64,000 nt of DNA from assembly GCA_028284155.1 (NCBI GenBank), contig JANQSF010000066.1:24118-88117 (forward strand), in the 5' to 3' direction. Numbering within the stretch: the first letter of the stretch is position 1; each line of letters begins with the position of its first letter. Both the position numbers and the translations under genes were made by a program. Shown one piece after another: positions 26,519 through 36,529 of this stretch. The stretch is from Phycisphaeraceae bacterium (GTDB lineage Bacteria; Planctomycetota; Phycisphaerae; Phycisphaerales; Phycisphaeraceae). Under the pieces are notes generated by a model. The model had not been told where the DNA came from and ran no database searches. It saw nothing but the letters and a program-made list of their open reading frames with translations.

Positions 26519-28963
26519 ATGATGGTTAGATCGAATGATCAGTGGGTGCTGTTTGCAGGTCGTCGCACGGGCAAAGTGTTGGCGTTGGTTTGCTGTCTGT
26601 TCGCTGTGGTCCCCGTGGCGGGTCAGGACAAACCGTTCGACCAGGCGGTCGCGCCGTTCTTCAAAGCGCATTGCGTGAGTTGCCACGGGCCGACCAAACA
26701 GAAGGGCGATTTCAGGATCGACCGGCTGTCGAAGGATGTCGGCGTCAAGGACACGCCGCTTTGGGCGGAGGTCATGGAGCGGATCAGTTCCGGCGAGATG
26801 CCGCCCGACGACGTCAAGAATCGCCCGACGGCTCAGCAGGGGGCTAGGATCGTTGAGTGGTTGTCGGGCAAGATCAAGGAGGGCGAGGCCGCGCGGATGG
26901 CCAAGCGCAGCCGAGTCACATTCAACCGGCTCAGCCGAGAGGAATACGTCAACACCGTCTACGACTTGCTCGGCGTCTACTTCGACGCGACCGATCCGGG
27001 TGGGCTGACCGAAGACCCGGAGTGGCATGGCTTTGAGCGGATCGGTTCCGTGCTTTCGCTGTCCGCGTCACACGTCGAGAAGTACATGTTGGCTGCGGAG
27101 ACCGTGCTCGACGAGGCGTACCCGGATAAGAAGCCGGAGCCCGTCGTGATTCATAAACGCGCAGCGCCGACCGAACGTGTCGGCGAGCCACACCGTTCGC
27201 GGCTTGAGGCAGCGGGACTCTTGGAAAAGATCCGCTTCGATCTTTGGCCGGGCGATAAGCACCGCTACTCCAGCCCCGGGCGTCTGCCGGCGGCCGGGGT
27301 GTATGAGTGCCGCATCCAACTCAGCGGGCTCAAGCCAGCCAACGGCCGCGCGCCGCGCATCAAGGTCTATCACGAACAACTCGACCGTGTCCTGTTCGAG
27401 CAGGACGTGGTTGCACGGGAAGACAAGCCCGTCGTTGTGAGCTTCCGTGCGCACCTGCCGGCCGGCCACCAGAGAATCGTCGTCTACAACGACGTGCCGG
27501 GCCCGTCGAATCTGCCGCGATCCGGCCGACACGGACGCAGGCCGTTTGTGAGCATCGCCGACGGTCGAATCCCGTGGCAGATGAAGCTGACCGACGAGGA
27601 CGGCAACGCTCTGTACCCGTTCCTGATTCTGGATTGGGCGGAATGGGAAGGGCCGATCGTCACGGAGCGCGAGCAGGCTTTGCGTGACAATTACGTGCCC
27701 GGTGACGCGGACAACATGGAACAGGTCCGCAAAGGATTGGAAAGGCTTGCGACCCGTGCGTTCCGTCGCCCATTACGCGACGGCGAACTGGACGCCTATA
27801 TCGATGTCGTCAGGAAGGAATTGGCTGCGGGGGCGGAGGCGCGTGCCGCGGTCAAGGCCGGCATGTTGGCCGTTCTTTGCTCGAACAGTTTCCTGCACCT
27901 GGTCGAAGGGTCGCCCGACCGTGATCGAAACACGCTGAATGACTTCGAGTTGGCGTCGCGGTTGTCGTACATGCTCTGGAGCACGATGCCGGACGACGTG
28001 CTGTTTGGTTTGGCTGAGCAAGGCAAGCTGAGTGACAAGTCCGTCCTGCGGCAACAGGTCGCGCGTATGTTGGCCGATCCGAAGGCCCAGCGGTTCAGCG
28101 AGTCGTTTACGTGGCAGTGGCTTCACTTGCGTAAGGTCGGCATGTTCCCGCCCGACGCAAAGCTTTACCCGCAGTACGACGCGCACCTTGAAAACAGCAT
28201 GATTGGCGAGACGACGACGTTCTTCCGCGAGGTGCTGCACAATGACATGACGCTGCGCGAATTCATCGACTCGCGCTGGACGATGCTCAACCCGCGATTG
28301 GCGTTGCACTACGGCGTCGAGGGTGTAACGGGCGACCAGTTCCGACGTGTCGCGCTCAAGCCGGAGCACCACCGTGGCGGCCTGCTGACTCAGGCGGCGG
28401 TCCTCTCGTTGACGTCGGACGGCACGCGGCATCGGCCGGTGCACCGCGGCGTTTGGCTGTCGGAGGCGATCTTCGGCAAGACGCCGCCGCCGCCGCCGGC
28501 CAACGTCGACCCGATCGAGCCGAACCCCGTCGACGCGCCGAAGGCGACGATCCGCATGAAGCTCGACGCGCACAAAGCCGACCCGAATTGCGCGTCCTGT
28601 CACCGCAAGATCGACCCGCTTGGCTTCGCGTTCGATCACTACGACGCGATCGGCAGTTGGCGGACGGAAGAGAAGGTCGCTCGCGGCCAAGGCGCGAACC
28701 CGAAGGTCGACGCCAGCGGCGTGCTGCCGGACGGGCGGGCGTTCAAGGACGCCAAGGAGTTCAAGCGGCTGCTTTTGGACGATATCGACGCATTCAACGC
28801 GACGTTTGTCAGGAAACTTGCAACCTACGGGCTGCGGCGTGCAATGACTGTTGACGATCGGGACGATCTGGCGAAGGTCGCCGCCGCGTCGAAGGCGGCG
28901 GACTACCGCGTGAGGTCGATTGTCGAAGCGTTGGTTCTGTCAGACCTGTTCCGTAAGCGTTAG
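26519..28963 (+). CDS. Planctomycete cytochrome-type protein with DUF1587/1592/1588/1585 domains
   Basis: 814 residues from ATG 26519 (after GAAGGA). Signal peptide, then a cytochrome-like haem site CVSCHGP near residue 58, DUF1587, a carbohydrate-binding-like middle segment, DUF1595/DUF1592, DUF1588 and a C-terminal DUF1585 containing a second CxxCH-type site (CASCHRKIDPLGFAFDHYD). This multi-domain family is a hallmark of planctomycetes and is nearly always followed by a DUF1552 gene, as here. Predicted periplasmic redox function linked to organic-matter breakdown; the reaction is not established. Confidence 0.88.
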   Translation: MMVRSNDQWVLFAGRRTGKVLALVCCLFAVVPVAGQDKPFDQAVAPFFKAHCVSCHGPTKQKGDFRIDRLSKDVGVKDTPLWAEVMERISSGEMPPDDVKNRPTAQQGARIVEWLSGKIKEGEAARMAKRSRVTFNRLSREEYVNTVYDLLGVYFDATDPGGLTEDPEWHGFERIGSVLSLSASHVEKYMLAAETVLDEAYPDKKPEPVVIHKRAAPTERVGEPHRSRLEAAGLLEKIRFDLWPGDKHRYSSPGRLPAAGVYECRIQLSGLKPANGRAPRIKVYHEQLDRVLFEQDVVAREDKPVVVSFRAHLPAGHQRIVVYNDVPGPSNLPRSGRHGRRPFVSIADGRIPWQMKLTDEDGNALYPFLILDWAEWEGPIVTEREQALRDNYVPGDADNMEQVRKGLERLATRAFRRPLRDGELDAYIDVVRKELAAGAEARAAVKAGMLAVLCSNSFLHLVEGSPDRDRNTLNDFELASRLSYMLWSTMPDDVLFGLAEQGKLSDKSVLRQQVARMLADPKAQRFSESFTWQWLHLRKVGMFPPDAKLYPQYDAHLENSMIGETTTFFREVLHNDMTLREFIDSRWTMLNPRLALHYGVEGVTGDQFRRVALKPEHHRGGLLTQAAVLSLTSDGTRHRPVHRGVWLSEAIFGKTPPPPPANVDPIEPNPVDAPKATIRMKLDAHKADPNCASCHRKIDPLGFAFDHYDAIGSWRTEEKVARGQGANPKVDASGVLPDGRAFKDAKEFKRLLLDDIDAFNATFVRKLATYGLRRAMTVDDRDDLAKVAAASKAADYRVRSIVEALVLSDLFRKR

Positions 28964-28999
28964 AATGGCTTGATTGTTCACCGTCGGGAAGACACGCAC

Positions 29000-30382
29000 A
29001 TGGCCAATATCAACACCCGTCAATGGCAGGTCAGCCGCCGGCACGTCCTGCGCGGCTTGGGCGCGACGATCGCGCTGCCGCTGCTCGACTGTATGAAGCC
29101 GGTCGCCGCCCGCGCGGCCGCGCCGTCGAAACCCGCCAACGACCCGCAGCGCAGCGTGTTCATCTACGTACCCAACGGCGTCAACACGTTGACATGGCAG
29201 ATTCAGAACGCGGGTAAGGCTTACAAGCTGACCGCGCCGATGAAGTCGCTGGAAAAACACCGTGACGCCATCACGCCGATCAGCGGACTGCATCACCCGA
29301 TGGTGCTGGGCAAGCACCACAACTGCGACAAGGTCTGGCTCACCGGAGCGAACGTGCCGGCCGACGGCGGCGCGTTCCGCAACACCGTGTCAGCCGACCA
29401 ACTCATGGCCGAGGTACAGGGCGTTCACACACGCTTTTCATCGCTTGAGATCGCGATCACCGGCGGGTCGTTGGCATGGTCGCGTGAAGGCATCCAACTG
29501 CCGGCTGAGCGTCGGCCGCGCACGATCTTCGACCGGTTGTTCGGCGTCGAAAAGGGCGGCAAGGAACTGGTCCGTCGTCGGTTGAACCGCCGCGCGAGCG
29601 TGCTCGACGCCGTGTTGGCCGACGCCAAGCGGTTCAAGCAGGGCATCGGCCAGGACGACCGCACCAAGCTCGACGAATACCTGACGGCCGTGCGCGACGT
29701 CGAGGTCCGCACGCAGCGGGCCGAGTCTTGGCTTGACGTGCCCAAGCCGAAGGTCGATCCGAAACTCGCGGCGCACCTGTCGCGCAACATCGCCACGACC
29801 GAGGCGGGCGATTACTACCGCACGATCTACGACCTGATGGTGCTGGCCCTGCGCACCGACATGACGCGCGTCATCACGTGTATGACCGGCAGTGAGAGTA
29901 ACGGGCTGGCGATTCCCGAGATCGGCGTTGTGCAGACGCGTCACGAACTGTCTCACCACAACGGCGACCCGGAACAGTTGCGCCGACTCACGCAGACGGA
30001 CACGTTCCTGATCGAGCAGTTCAGCTACTTCCTCGACCAGCTCAACCAGTACCGCGAAGGCGACAAAACGTTGCTCGACACGACGCAGGTCTTGTGGGGT
30101 AGCGGCATGGCGTACGGCCACAGCCACGGCAACGCGAACCTGCCGTTGATCCTGGCAGGAGGCAAGTCGTTGGGCATCAAGCACGGGCAGCACATCGACT
30201 TCAACCTGCCCAAGATCAAGCAGTACGACATGACCGACGCGAAGGGGCATTACCGCATCTGCTCGCGGCCGATCGATAGCGACGCCCGCTTGAGCAACCT
30301 GCTGCTGACGATGGCGCAGCGCGTGGGTGTCGAGACGGAGTCGTTCCAGGACAGCGTCCGCACGCTCGGCGAGTTGGGATGA
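29000..30382 (+). CDS. DUF1552 family exported protein
   Basis: 460 residues with a Tat-like signal ([19 protein letters not shown]). The DUF1552 pattern is clear, including [34 protein letters not shown] and the metal-site-like [10 protein letters not shown] and [15 protein letters not shown] near the end. The fold is related to alkaline phosphatase/sulfatase-like proteins and to DUF1501. It pairs with the DUF1592-type cytochrome just upstream; the gap is about 36 bases. Function unproven. Confidence 0.9.
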   Translation: MANINTRQWQVSRRHVLRGLGATIALPLLDCMKPVAARAAAPSKPANDPQRSVFIYVPNGVNTLTWQIQNAGKAYKLTAPMKSLEKHRDAITPISGLHHPMVLGKHHNCDKVWLTGANVPADGGAFRNTVSADQLMAEVQGVHTRFSSLEIAITGGSLAWSREGIQLPAERRPRTIFDRLFGVEKGGKELVRRRLNRRASVLDAVLADAKRFKQGIGQDDRTKLDEYLTAVRDVEVRTQRAESWLDVPKPKVDPKLAAHLSRNIATTEAGDYYRTIYDLMVLALRTDMTRVITCMTGSESNGLAIPEIGVVQTRHELSHHNGDPEQLRRLTQTDTFLIEQFSYFLDQLNQYREGDKTLLDTTQVLWGSGMAYGHSHGNANLPLILAGGKSLGIKHGQHIDFNLPKIKQYDMTDAKGHYRICSRPIDSDARLSNLLLTMAQRVGVETESFQDSVRTLGELG

Positions 30383-30385
30383 ACG

Positions 30386-31543
30386 ATGAGCAAGCTGATC
30401 AAGGTCGCGTGTTGCGCGCTGGTGGCGGTGTCGTTTGTCGCAGCCCGCGCGAGCGAGCCCGCGGGCGACACGTCGAAGTTCCGCACGGACGGCGGCGATG
30501 AAAGCCTGCCGTGGTATCAGATCAAGTCCGGCGTGTTCCCGCCCGAAGGCTCAGCCCATTACTTCGCCGGCGAACTCGTCCAGATCGATCACCTGGAACG
30601 GCAGTTCGTGATCCGCTTGGACCGGACCGACGCGCAGAAGCGCAGCCAATGGGACACGCACCACGGCGCGACGATGCTGCCGTTCGGCTCGGTGATGTAT
30701 CGCGGCGCGCCGGCCTCGGTGCGGGACATCCCGATCGGCACGCACCTGCACGGGTGGTTTTACGAGAAGGACGCGACGAAGAAGGGCGGGCTGGAAAACA
30801 TCTGGTTCGGTCGACGGAGCATGGAAGCGCGCTTTACGCGCTGCATTCGGCTCGAAGACGATTTCAGTTTCCACGTCAGGCAAGGCCAACTGTGGCGGAT
30901 CGACGCGGTCAGCGACGATCGGAAGACACTCGACGCCACGCTGATCGAGAACGACAAGCCGGTCGGCAAGCCGCAAACGTTCGACCTGCTACCCAGCACG
31001 CGCGTCTGGCGGGGGCAGGGATTTGTCGATCAAAAGACCTTGGCCGAGGGGCAACAGGTCCTGTTCAACCTCACATGGGCGACGCTGTATGGCCCGGGTC
31101 GACTGACCGACATCTGGATCGACGCGGACAGCCGCGTGCTCGCGACGACGCAGCAACGACTTCGTCATCAACAGCACGTCCGCGAGCGCGGCCTGCCGGG
31201 GTGGGTCGATGCCGTGGACAATCAGAAGCGCATCGTGACGATCACGTTCTTCGGCAACGTCGATCCGTCCCTGTTCGATTCGGTGAAGAAGGGATCGTCG
31301 GCTGGGATCGCCGTGGCCAAGGAAAACCTTGGGTCGTACGACCCGGTCAACGACCGCAAGTCCGGCCCAGTGCTTGAGGTGGTCAAGGTATCGGTCGTGC
31401 CGGGCAGCAGCGGCGTGCGAGCCCGCATTCAGCCAAGCCTGCTGCTGGAAGGCTACCGCCCCGGCCGAGTCGTGCGCGTTTACCCGTCTGGTTGGCCGGT
31501 CGTCGCACTGCCGCGCGAAGAACGCTGGTTCGGGCGTGATTGA
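30386..31543 (+). CDS. Exported protein of unknown function in the DUF1592-DUF1552 operon
   Basis: 385 residues with a signal peptide (to about ARAS). It starts 3 bases after the DUF1552 stop. Rich in beta-strand-like segments with several HGW, TLYGPGRLTDIWID and VVKVSVVPGSSG stretches; no cysteines in CxxCH and no family I can name. Position suggests it works with the redox pair upstream. Confidence 0.7.
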   Translation: MSKLIKVACCALVAVSFVAARASEPAGDTSKFRTDGGDESLPWYQIKSGVFPPEGSAHYFAGELVQIDHLERQFVIRLDRTDAQKRSQWDTHHGATMLPFGSVMYRGAPASVRDIPIGTHLHGWFYEKDATKKGGLENIWFGRRSMEARFTRCIRLEDDFSFHVRQGQLWRIDAVSDDRKTLDATLIENDKPVGKPQTFDLLPSTRVWRGQGFVDQKTLAEGQQVLFNLTWATLYGPGRLTDIWIDADSRVLATTQQRLRHQQHVRERGLPGWVDAVDNQKRIVTITFFGNVDPSLFDSVKKGSSAGIAVAKENLGSYDPVNDRKSGPVLEVVKVSVVPGSSGVRARIQPSLLLEGYRPGRVVRVYPSGWPVVALPREERWFGRD

Positions 31544-31569
31544 TCTCAAATCCATTTGAAAGGCACGAC

Positions 31570-33069
31570 GTGATCCACACGCGCGCAGTCGTATGGCGTT
31601 TCGTTTGCGCTGTTGTGTTATTGCTCTCCGCGTCGGCGGCGGAAGCGGACAAGAGCGATTGGGCGGAAGGTCGAGCGGGGGCCGCGCACGGCGCGACGCG
31701 AGACTACTACAACGGTGCCGCCAAGCTGCCGTGGACGCATTACATGGGCGACTGGCGTGACGTGGCTGGCAAGGCACAGGGCGACGCGGCATACGGGTGG
31801 ACCCAAATCATGGACAACGACACCGCGTCTCCCATCACATGGACGGTAACCGCACTCGTCCGACAGTGGCTGACGGGCAAGCACGCCAATCAGGGCTTCT
31901 TCCTGCGAGCGACCAAGGGCGGCAACATCGTCTTTGCAAGCCGTCAACACGCTGACAAGGCGTTCCACCCGCGACTCGTTCTGATCGACAAGGAGGGGAA
32001 AGAGTTGTCACTCGAAGCCGAGGCCGACACGTTTCTGACGCGATCGACCTATCGCAGCCAGGGCCACGCCGACACGCTGCGCGTGTCGACCGGCCCGGAT
32101 CACACACTCATCCGTTTCGACCTGTCGCCGGCGTCCAAGCTGAAGGACATCGCCGAGGCCACGCTCCGCCTTTACACGCTCAAGCAGTACGGCGACACCA
32201 CCGTCGGCGTCTTCCGTTGTCAACAGGGCCACGACGAACCGCCCAGCGACCCCGTCGTCGGCCTCGCCGCGAAGTACTCGGGCGACAAGGGCATCGCCGG
32301 TGACCCCAGCGTTGTCTTCGCCACCGACTTCGAATCCGAGAACTGGCAGGACGAATGGACCTACGCCGGCAAACGCGGCGTCATCGACACCGTCTCGAAC
32401 GACAAGCCGCGCAAGTTCGAACAACTGCACGGCAAAGCCCTGCGCGTGCGCATCGCCCAAGGCTCGACCGGCGCGCTCAATACGCTCTACAAGTTCAAGC
32501 CCAAGACCGGCCGCGAGCCGGAGGCGATCTACTTCCGCTATTACCTCCGCCTCGGCGACGACTGGAACCAGACCGTGCAGGGCGGCAAGATGCCGGGCCT
32601 CAGCGGCACGTACAGCGTCGCCGGCTGGGGCGGGCGGAAAGTGAACGGACGCAACGGCTGGTCGGCCCGCGGGTCGTTCGGCAAAACGATCCCGGCTGAC
32701 AACCCGTTGGGCGGGCTGCACCCGATCGGCACGTATTGCTACCACGCCGACATGAAAGGCAGCTACGGCAGCGTTTGGGGTTGGCACACCGGCTACCGCG
32801 GTTTCCTTCAGAGCAACCGGTGGTATTCGGTCGAGCAGTACCTCAAGCTCAACACGCCGGGCAAGCGCGACGGCGTGCTGCGGGCGTGGGTCGACGGCCG
32901 ACTCGCGTTCGAGAAAACCGATATCCGCTTCCGCGACGTCGACACACTCAAGATCGAACAGGTCTGGATGAACGTTTACCACGGCGGCACACGGCCGTCG
33001 CCTTACGACCAGCACTTGTTCATCGACAACGTGGTGATCGCGACGCAATACATCGGTCCGATGAAATGA
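31570..33069 (+). CDS. Exported polysaccharide-lyase-like (PL14-type) protein
   Basis: 499 residues from GTG 31570, preceded by GAAAGG and giving a clean signal peptide; an upstream TTG at 31540 is less likely. The N-terminal half contains a DNRLRE-like beta-sandwich (LRLYTLKQYGDTTVGVFRC). The C-terminal half resembles polysaccharide-lyase family 14-like jelly rolls: YFRYYLRLGDDWNQ, GGKMPGLSGTY, GWSARGSFG and HLFIDNVVIATQYIG. Predicted to bind or cleave an acidic polysaccharide. Coupled by ATGA to the next gene. Confidence 0.7.
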   Translation: MIHTRAVVWRFVCAVVLLLSASAAEADKSDWAEGRAGAAHGATRDYYNGAAKLPWTHYMGDWRDVAGKAQGDAAYGWTQIMDNDTASPITWTVTALVRQWLTGKHANQGFFLRATKGGNIVFASRQHADKAFHPRLVLIDKEGKELSLEAEADTFLTRSTYRSQGHADTLRVSTGPDHTLIRFDLSPASKLKDIAEATLRLYTLKQYGDTTVGVFRCQQGHDEPPSDPVVGLAAKYSGDKGIAGDPSVVFATDFESENWQDEWTYAGKRGVIDTVSNDKPRKFEQLHGKALRVRIAQGSTGALNTLYKFKPKTGREPEAIYFRYYLRLGDDWNQTVQGGKMPGLSGTYSVAGWGGRKVNGRNGWSARGSFGKTIPADNPLGGLHPIGTYCYHADMKGSYGSVWGWHTGYRGFLQSNRWYSVEQYLKLNTPGKRDGVLRAWVDGRLAFEKTDIRFRDVDTLKIEQVWMNVYHGGTRPSPYDQHLFIDNVVIATQYIGPMK

Positions 33070-34118
33070 CTCACTCTCCACACATGCTGACCGCTTCGAT
33101 TTTCGCCGCGTTTGTGTTCTCCGCGCCCGTACATGGCGAACCGGATGTCGTCGTGCCGGGCGGCGAGGATGTCCGTAGGGCGGTATCCGCGCGTCGCGGA
33201 AAGACGGCGCTTTCACGGCTGGCCGCGCGGATGATGCCCGGCGAGTGGGCTGAACTGGAAACGAAATTGCCCGACAGGCTCTGGTCGGCGCCGCCGCCGT
33301 CGAAGGGGCTGCACATCGGCACGTGGTCGGACGACGCGCACTGGGACAGCCGAACGGGCCAGTTCGTCTTCTTCGGTGTGCGGCAGACACGCAAGCTTGT
33401 CGCGTACAGCGAGTCGACCAACGCTTGGCGCGTCATCGCTTTCGTGGGCGAGCCGAACGCACCCGGCTTGAAGCAACAGTTCGGCCACCAGTATTCCAAC
33501 AACGCGTTCGACGCCAAACGCAGCCGGTTTTACACGGGTGAGTACCGGTACGACCTGCTCGGCAAGTCGTGGCAGAAACTCCCGCCGGCGACGCCCGGCC
33601 GAAACACCATGACGTTCGAGTACTTCACGGCGATGGACGGGCTGTTGAGCCTGGCGCGGCAGCCGGCCGGCACGTTGCGGTTCTACAGCGAGAAGACGGG
33701 TCAGTGGTCGGGCCTGGGGCAGATTCCCGTCCACGGTTACCACAGCATGGCCAGACACAACCCGTTCCGCCGAGAGGTGCTGTTCGCCGGCGGGAACGAC
33801 TCGCGCGCCGTGGTGATCCTTACCGCCGACGGCAAGGTCAAGCGGAAGCGTGACCTGCCCGCGCCGCTGACCGTTCGGCATGGCGTGGTGACGGTCGACC
33901 CGCTGACCGGCCGATACCTGATCATGTCGAACGATCGGAAGTTTTACGAGTTCGACAGCGCGTCAGACCGCTACCGGCTGATCGATGATTTCAGTGTGAC
34001 GGCCTGGCCGTTCCTGCGCTACGAGGCGCCGGTGGTTGCGTTCATTCCCGAGTACGGCGTGACCATGTGGGCCGACAAACGTGTCCTGCTGTACAAGCAC
34101 CGCGCGATGCCGGACTGA
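33066..34118 (+). CDS. Exported Kelch/galactose-oxidase-like beta-propeller protein
   Basis: 350 residues from the ATG in the 4-base overlap with the lyase-like gene (33066-33069). Signal peptide, then repeats of the type DAKRSRFYTGEYRYDLLGKSW and NPFRREVLFAGGNDSRAVV that suggest a six- or seven-bladed propeller. No catalytic Tyr-Cys pair can be recognised. It ends the plus-strand operon and converges on another Kelch-like gene 45 bases away on the other strand, which uses similar repeat wording. Confidence 0.7.
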   Translation: MTHSPHMLTASIFAAFVFSAPVHGEPDVVVPGGEDVRRAVSARRGKTALSRLAARMMPGEWAELETKLPDRLWSAPPPSKGLHIGTWSDDAHWDSRTGQFVFFGVRQTRKLVAYSESTNAWRVIAFVGEPNAPGLKQQFGHQYSNNAFDAKRSRFYTGEYRYDLLGKSWQKLPPATPGRNTMTFEYFTAMDGLLSLARQPAGTLRFYSEKTGQWSGLGQIPVHGYHSMARHNPFRREVLFAGGNDSRAVVILTADGKVKRKRDLPAPLTVRHGVVTVDPLTGRYLIMSNDRKFYEFDSASDRYRLIDDFSVTAWPFLRYEAPVVAFIPEYGVTMWADKRVLLYKHRAMPD

Positions 34119-34162
34119 GGTCGTCGCGGGGTGAGTGTTTCGCGCAGATGCTGTGTGGACGT

Positions 34163-35410
34163 TCAGTTGATCTTATACCGATACGCCCACACCGTCGTGT
34201 CGTGAATGACCACGACGACGTTCATCGCCGGGTCGAAATAGGCGAGTCGTTTTCGGCCGGTCGGCATCGGGTCGCCTTGCGGGGCGAGCTTGGTCCACGA
34301 CGGCTTGTCCGGGTCGTAGGCCCAGAGCGTGTTGGTCTGGAACTGCACGAGCAGGCCGTGCCCGCTGAGCGGGTCGTGGTAGAGGACGGAGCGCGCGTCG
34401 TGGCCGTACGGCGTCTTGCCGTCTTCCTTGTCGCCGGTCAGGACTTTCGTCCACTTGTTCTTTTTCGGGTCGAAGTGGTGCGTGTCGAAGTGTCGATGGG
34501 CGACGATGATCTTGCGCTTCGGGTCGTAATAGCCGATCTGCTCGGGCATCGGCGCGGCGTTCTGGAAGGCCTTGCCGCCGCCGTTGGCTTTGAGGTCTTT
34601 CCACGTGCCCTTCTTGTAGTCGTGCAGCCAGGTCGAGCGCATCTGCCAGTTGTTGGCGTGCCAGATACTGCCGCCGAGGTCGGGGATGTATTCGAGCATA
34701 CCGCTGAAGATCGCGCGCGGGTACGGCTTGGGCGCCTTGAACGGTTTCCACGTGCGCGTCGCGGGATAGAACGCCCACAGCGGCGGGCCTTCGTAGAGCT
34801 GTTCCGGGTCGCCGCCGAGGTCTTCGACGGCTTTCTTTTTCTTGGTTACCCACGTATTCATGAACAGCAGCGCTTTGTGACGGGGGTCGTAGGTCAGGCC
34901 CCACCACGTGTGGGCGATAACGGCCGGGCCGCCGCGTTTCGTGATAAGCACGCCGTCCTTGAACTCGACATCCGACGTGTCTTTGCCCAGGTCGCCGTAG
35001 CCGCGCGGCAGGTCGGGCGCGTAGAGCATGCCCCATGTCAGTGACGGCAGGTCGAACTCCCAGACGTCGTTGAGTCGGTGCGGCACGCCGTGGTTCGCAC
35101 CGCAGAACAGGGCGCGCTTGCGATCGGGCGCCCAGCACATCTTGATGGTGAAATCCCGCCCGCGCGGGCCGGTCTTGTCGAGCCGGTACCGCTTGGCCGT
35201 CGCGTTGAAGTCGCCGATGACGGACGCCTTGCCCAACGTGACGCCGTGGTTGGGTTTCAGCGACGCGAGCTTGCTCGCGACTTCGGGATTGGGCGACAGG
35301 TTCGGATCAATCTGCGCGCCGAAACCGATGTTGGGCAGGACGCCGACGGCCGCGATCGCGCCGGCGCTTTGAATGAAGCCGCGTCGGCTGACTATTGACG
35401 GACCGGTCAT
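34163..35410 (-). CDS. Tat-exported Kelch-like beta-propeller protein
   Basis: 415 residues from ATG 35410 (GGGAGA upstream; a GTG at 35428 is possible). Tat signal SRRGFIQSAGAIAAVG. Repeated Kelch-type strands: LNDVWEFDLPSLTWGMLY, PLWAFYPATRTWKPF, IGYYDPKRKIIVAHRHFD, NTLWAYDPDKPSWTKL. Last gene of the DUF1501 operon. Probably a substrate-binding or scaffolding partner; no enzyme motif seen. Confidence 0.75.
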   Translation of the reverse strand: MTGPSIVSRRGFIQSAGAIAAVGVLPNIGFGAQIDPNLSPNPEVASKLASLKPNHGVTLGKASVIGDFNATAKRYRLDKTGPRGRDFTIKMCWAPDRKRALFCGANHGVPHRLNDVWEFDLPSLTWGMLYAPDLPRGYGDLGKDTSDVEFKDGVLITKRGGPAVIAHTWWGLTYDPRHKALLFMNTWVTKKKKAVEDLGGDPEQLYEGPPLWAFYPATRTWKPFKAPKPYPRAIFSGMLEYIPDLGGSIWHANNWQMRSTWLHDYKKGTWKDLKANGGGKAFQNAAPMPEQIGYYDPKRKIIVAHRHFDTHHFDPKKNKWTKVLTGDKEDGKTPYGHDARSVLYHDPLSGHGLLVQFQTNTLWAYDPDKPSWTKLAPQGDPMPTGRKRLAYFDPAMNVVVVIHDTTVWAYRYKIN

Positions 35411-35461
35411 GTTCAAGTCTCCCGACACGTTCGTATTGAGATTGTGGCCGCGCAGACTCGC

Positions 35462-36469
35462 TCAGTCTTTTAGTTCGTACAAGGCGATCTTGTTGTGACC
35501 AACTGCGTAGAGCGTTTCATGGTCGGCACTGAACGCGAACTCGTGGATGTGCATCGGGGCCTTTTCGGTCTTGATCTCTTTCTTCGTTTCGAGGTCGAAG
35601 AAGATCAGCAGGCCGCCGTTGTCGCCGCCTCCCAGGGCAAGCCACTTGCCGTCCGGGCTGAACGCCATGTGTTCGACCAGGCCCTTGAACTTGTCGGCCT
35701 GGTAGTCGTGAACCGACTTGCCGTTCTGCCAGTCGAACAACTCGAAGCGGGCCTTGCCGCCGAGGTGGTCGATGTTGCCGACCTGGTCCATGCCGCCGAC
35801 GGCCAGCGTCTTGCCGTCCGGGCTGAATGCCAGCGAGCGGATGCCGCCGATCGAGTGGCGGCGTTGGCGGGGGTCCCACGTGTAGCACTTGGGTGACTCG
35901 ACCGTCTTGATGAGCTTGCCGGTCTTGACGTCCCACAGGCAGACTTGGCCGACCTTGTCGCCCGTAGCCAGCACGTTTCCGTCGGGGCTGAACGCGCAGC
36001 AGAAGAGCATCGACGGGTAGTGGTGGGGCGTCATCGGCTTGTGATCGCGCAACTCGTGCAACGGCTTGCCGGTCTTGGCGTCCCACAGGCGGGCGACCAT
36101 GTCGTCGGCCACACTGGCCAACGTCTTGCCGTCCGGCGACACCTCGACGCCGCGCAGCCACTTGTCGTGCGCGCGGACACGTTTCGTCTGCTCACCCGAT
36201 TCGCGGTCCCACCAGATCATGTGCCGATCGTAGCTGGCGGTGACGATGTGCGACTCGGTCAGCGCGACGCCGGTGACGTAGCTGCGGTGGCCCTTGAGTT
36301 CGCGCTTCGGCTGCTCGGGCTTCTCAGCCTCGAAGTCGAACTCGTACACGTTGAAGTCGAAGCTGCCGGCCAGGAGTCGCGGCGAGTCGGGCACGAGCGC
36401 CATCGACATCAGAATGTCGCGCCGGCCGAACTCCTTGACCTTCTTCAGCTTTTGCGGGTTGGCTGCCAT
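35462..36469 (-). CDS. WD40-repeat protein
   Basis: 335 residues with about seven WD40 repeats recognisable by units such as GVEVSPDGKTLASVADDMVARLWDAKTG, repeated around CAFSPDGNVLATGD, LAFSPDGKTLAVGG and MAFSPDGKWLALGG. No signal peptide is obvious. In planctomycetes such proteins commonly follow DUF1501 and DUF1549/1553 genes; a scaffold role is likely. Located 60 bases after the DUF1501 stop on the same strand. Confidence 0.85.
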   Translation of the reverse strand: MAANPQKLKKVKEFGRRDILMSMALVPDSPRLLAGSFDFNVYEFDFEAEKPEQPKRELKGHRSYVTGVALTESHIVTASYDRHMIWWDRESGEQTKRVRAHDKWLRGVEVSPDGKTLASVADDMVARLWDAKTGKPLHELRDHKPMTPHHYPSMLFCCAFSPDGNVLATGDKVGQVCLWDVKTGKLIKTVESPKCYTWDPRQRRHSIGGIRSLAFSPDGKTLAVGGMDQVGNIDHLGGKARFELFDWQNGKSVHDYQADKFKGLVEHMAFSPDGKWLALGGGDNGGLLIFFDLETKKEIKTEKAPMHIHEFAFSADHETLYAVGHNKIALYELKD

Positions 36470-36529
36470 ATCAAAGCACCTTGGTGCGGGTCATCGCTGT
36501 TGATGAGGGAACGGCGTTGTGACGTCGGG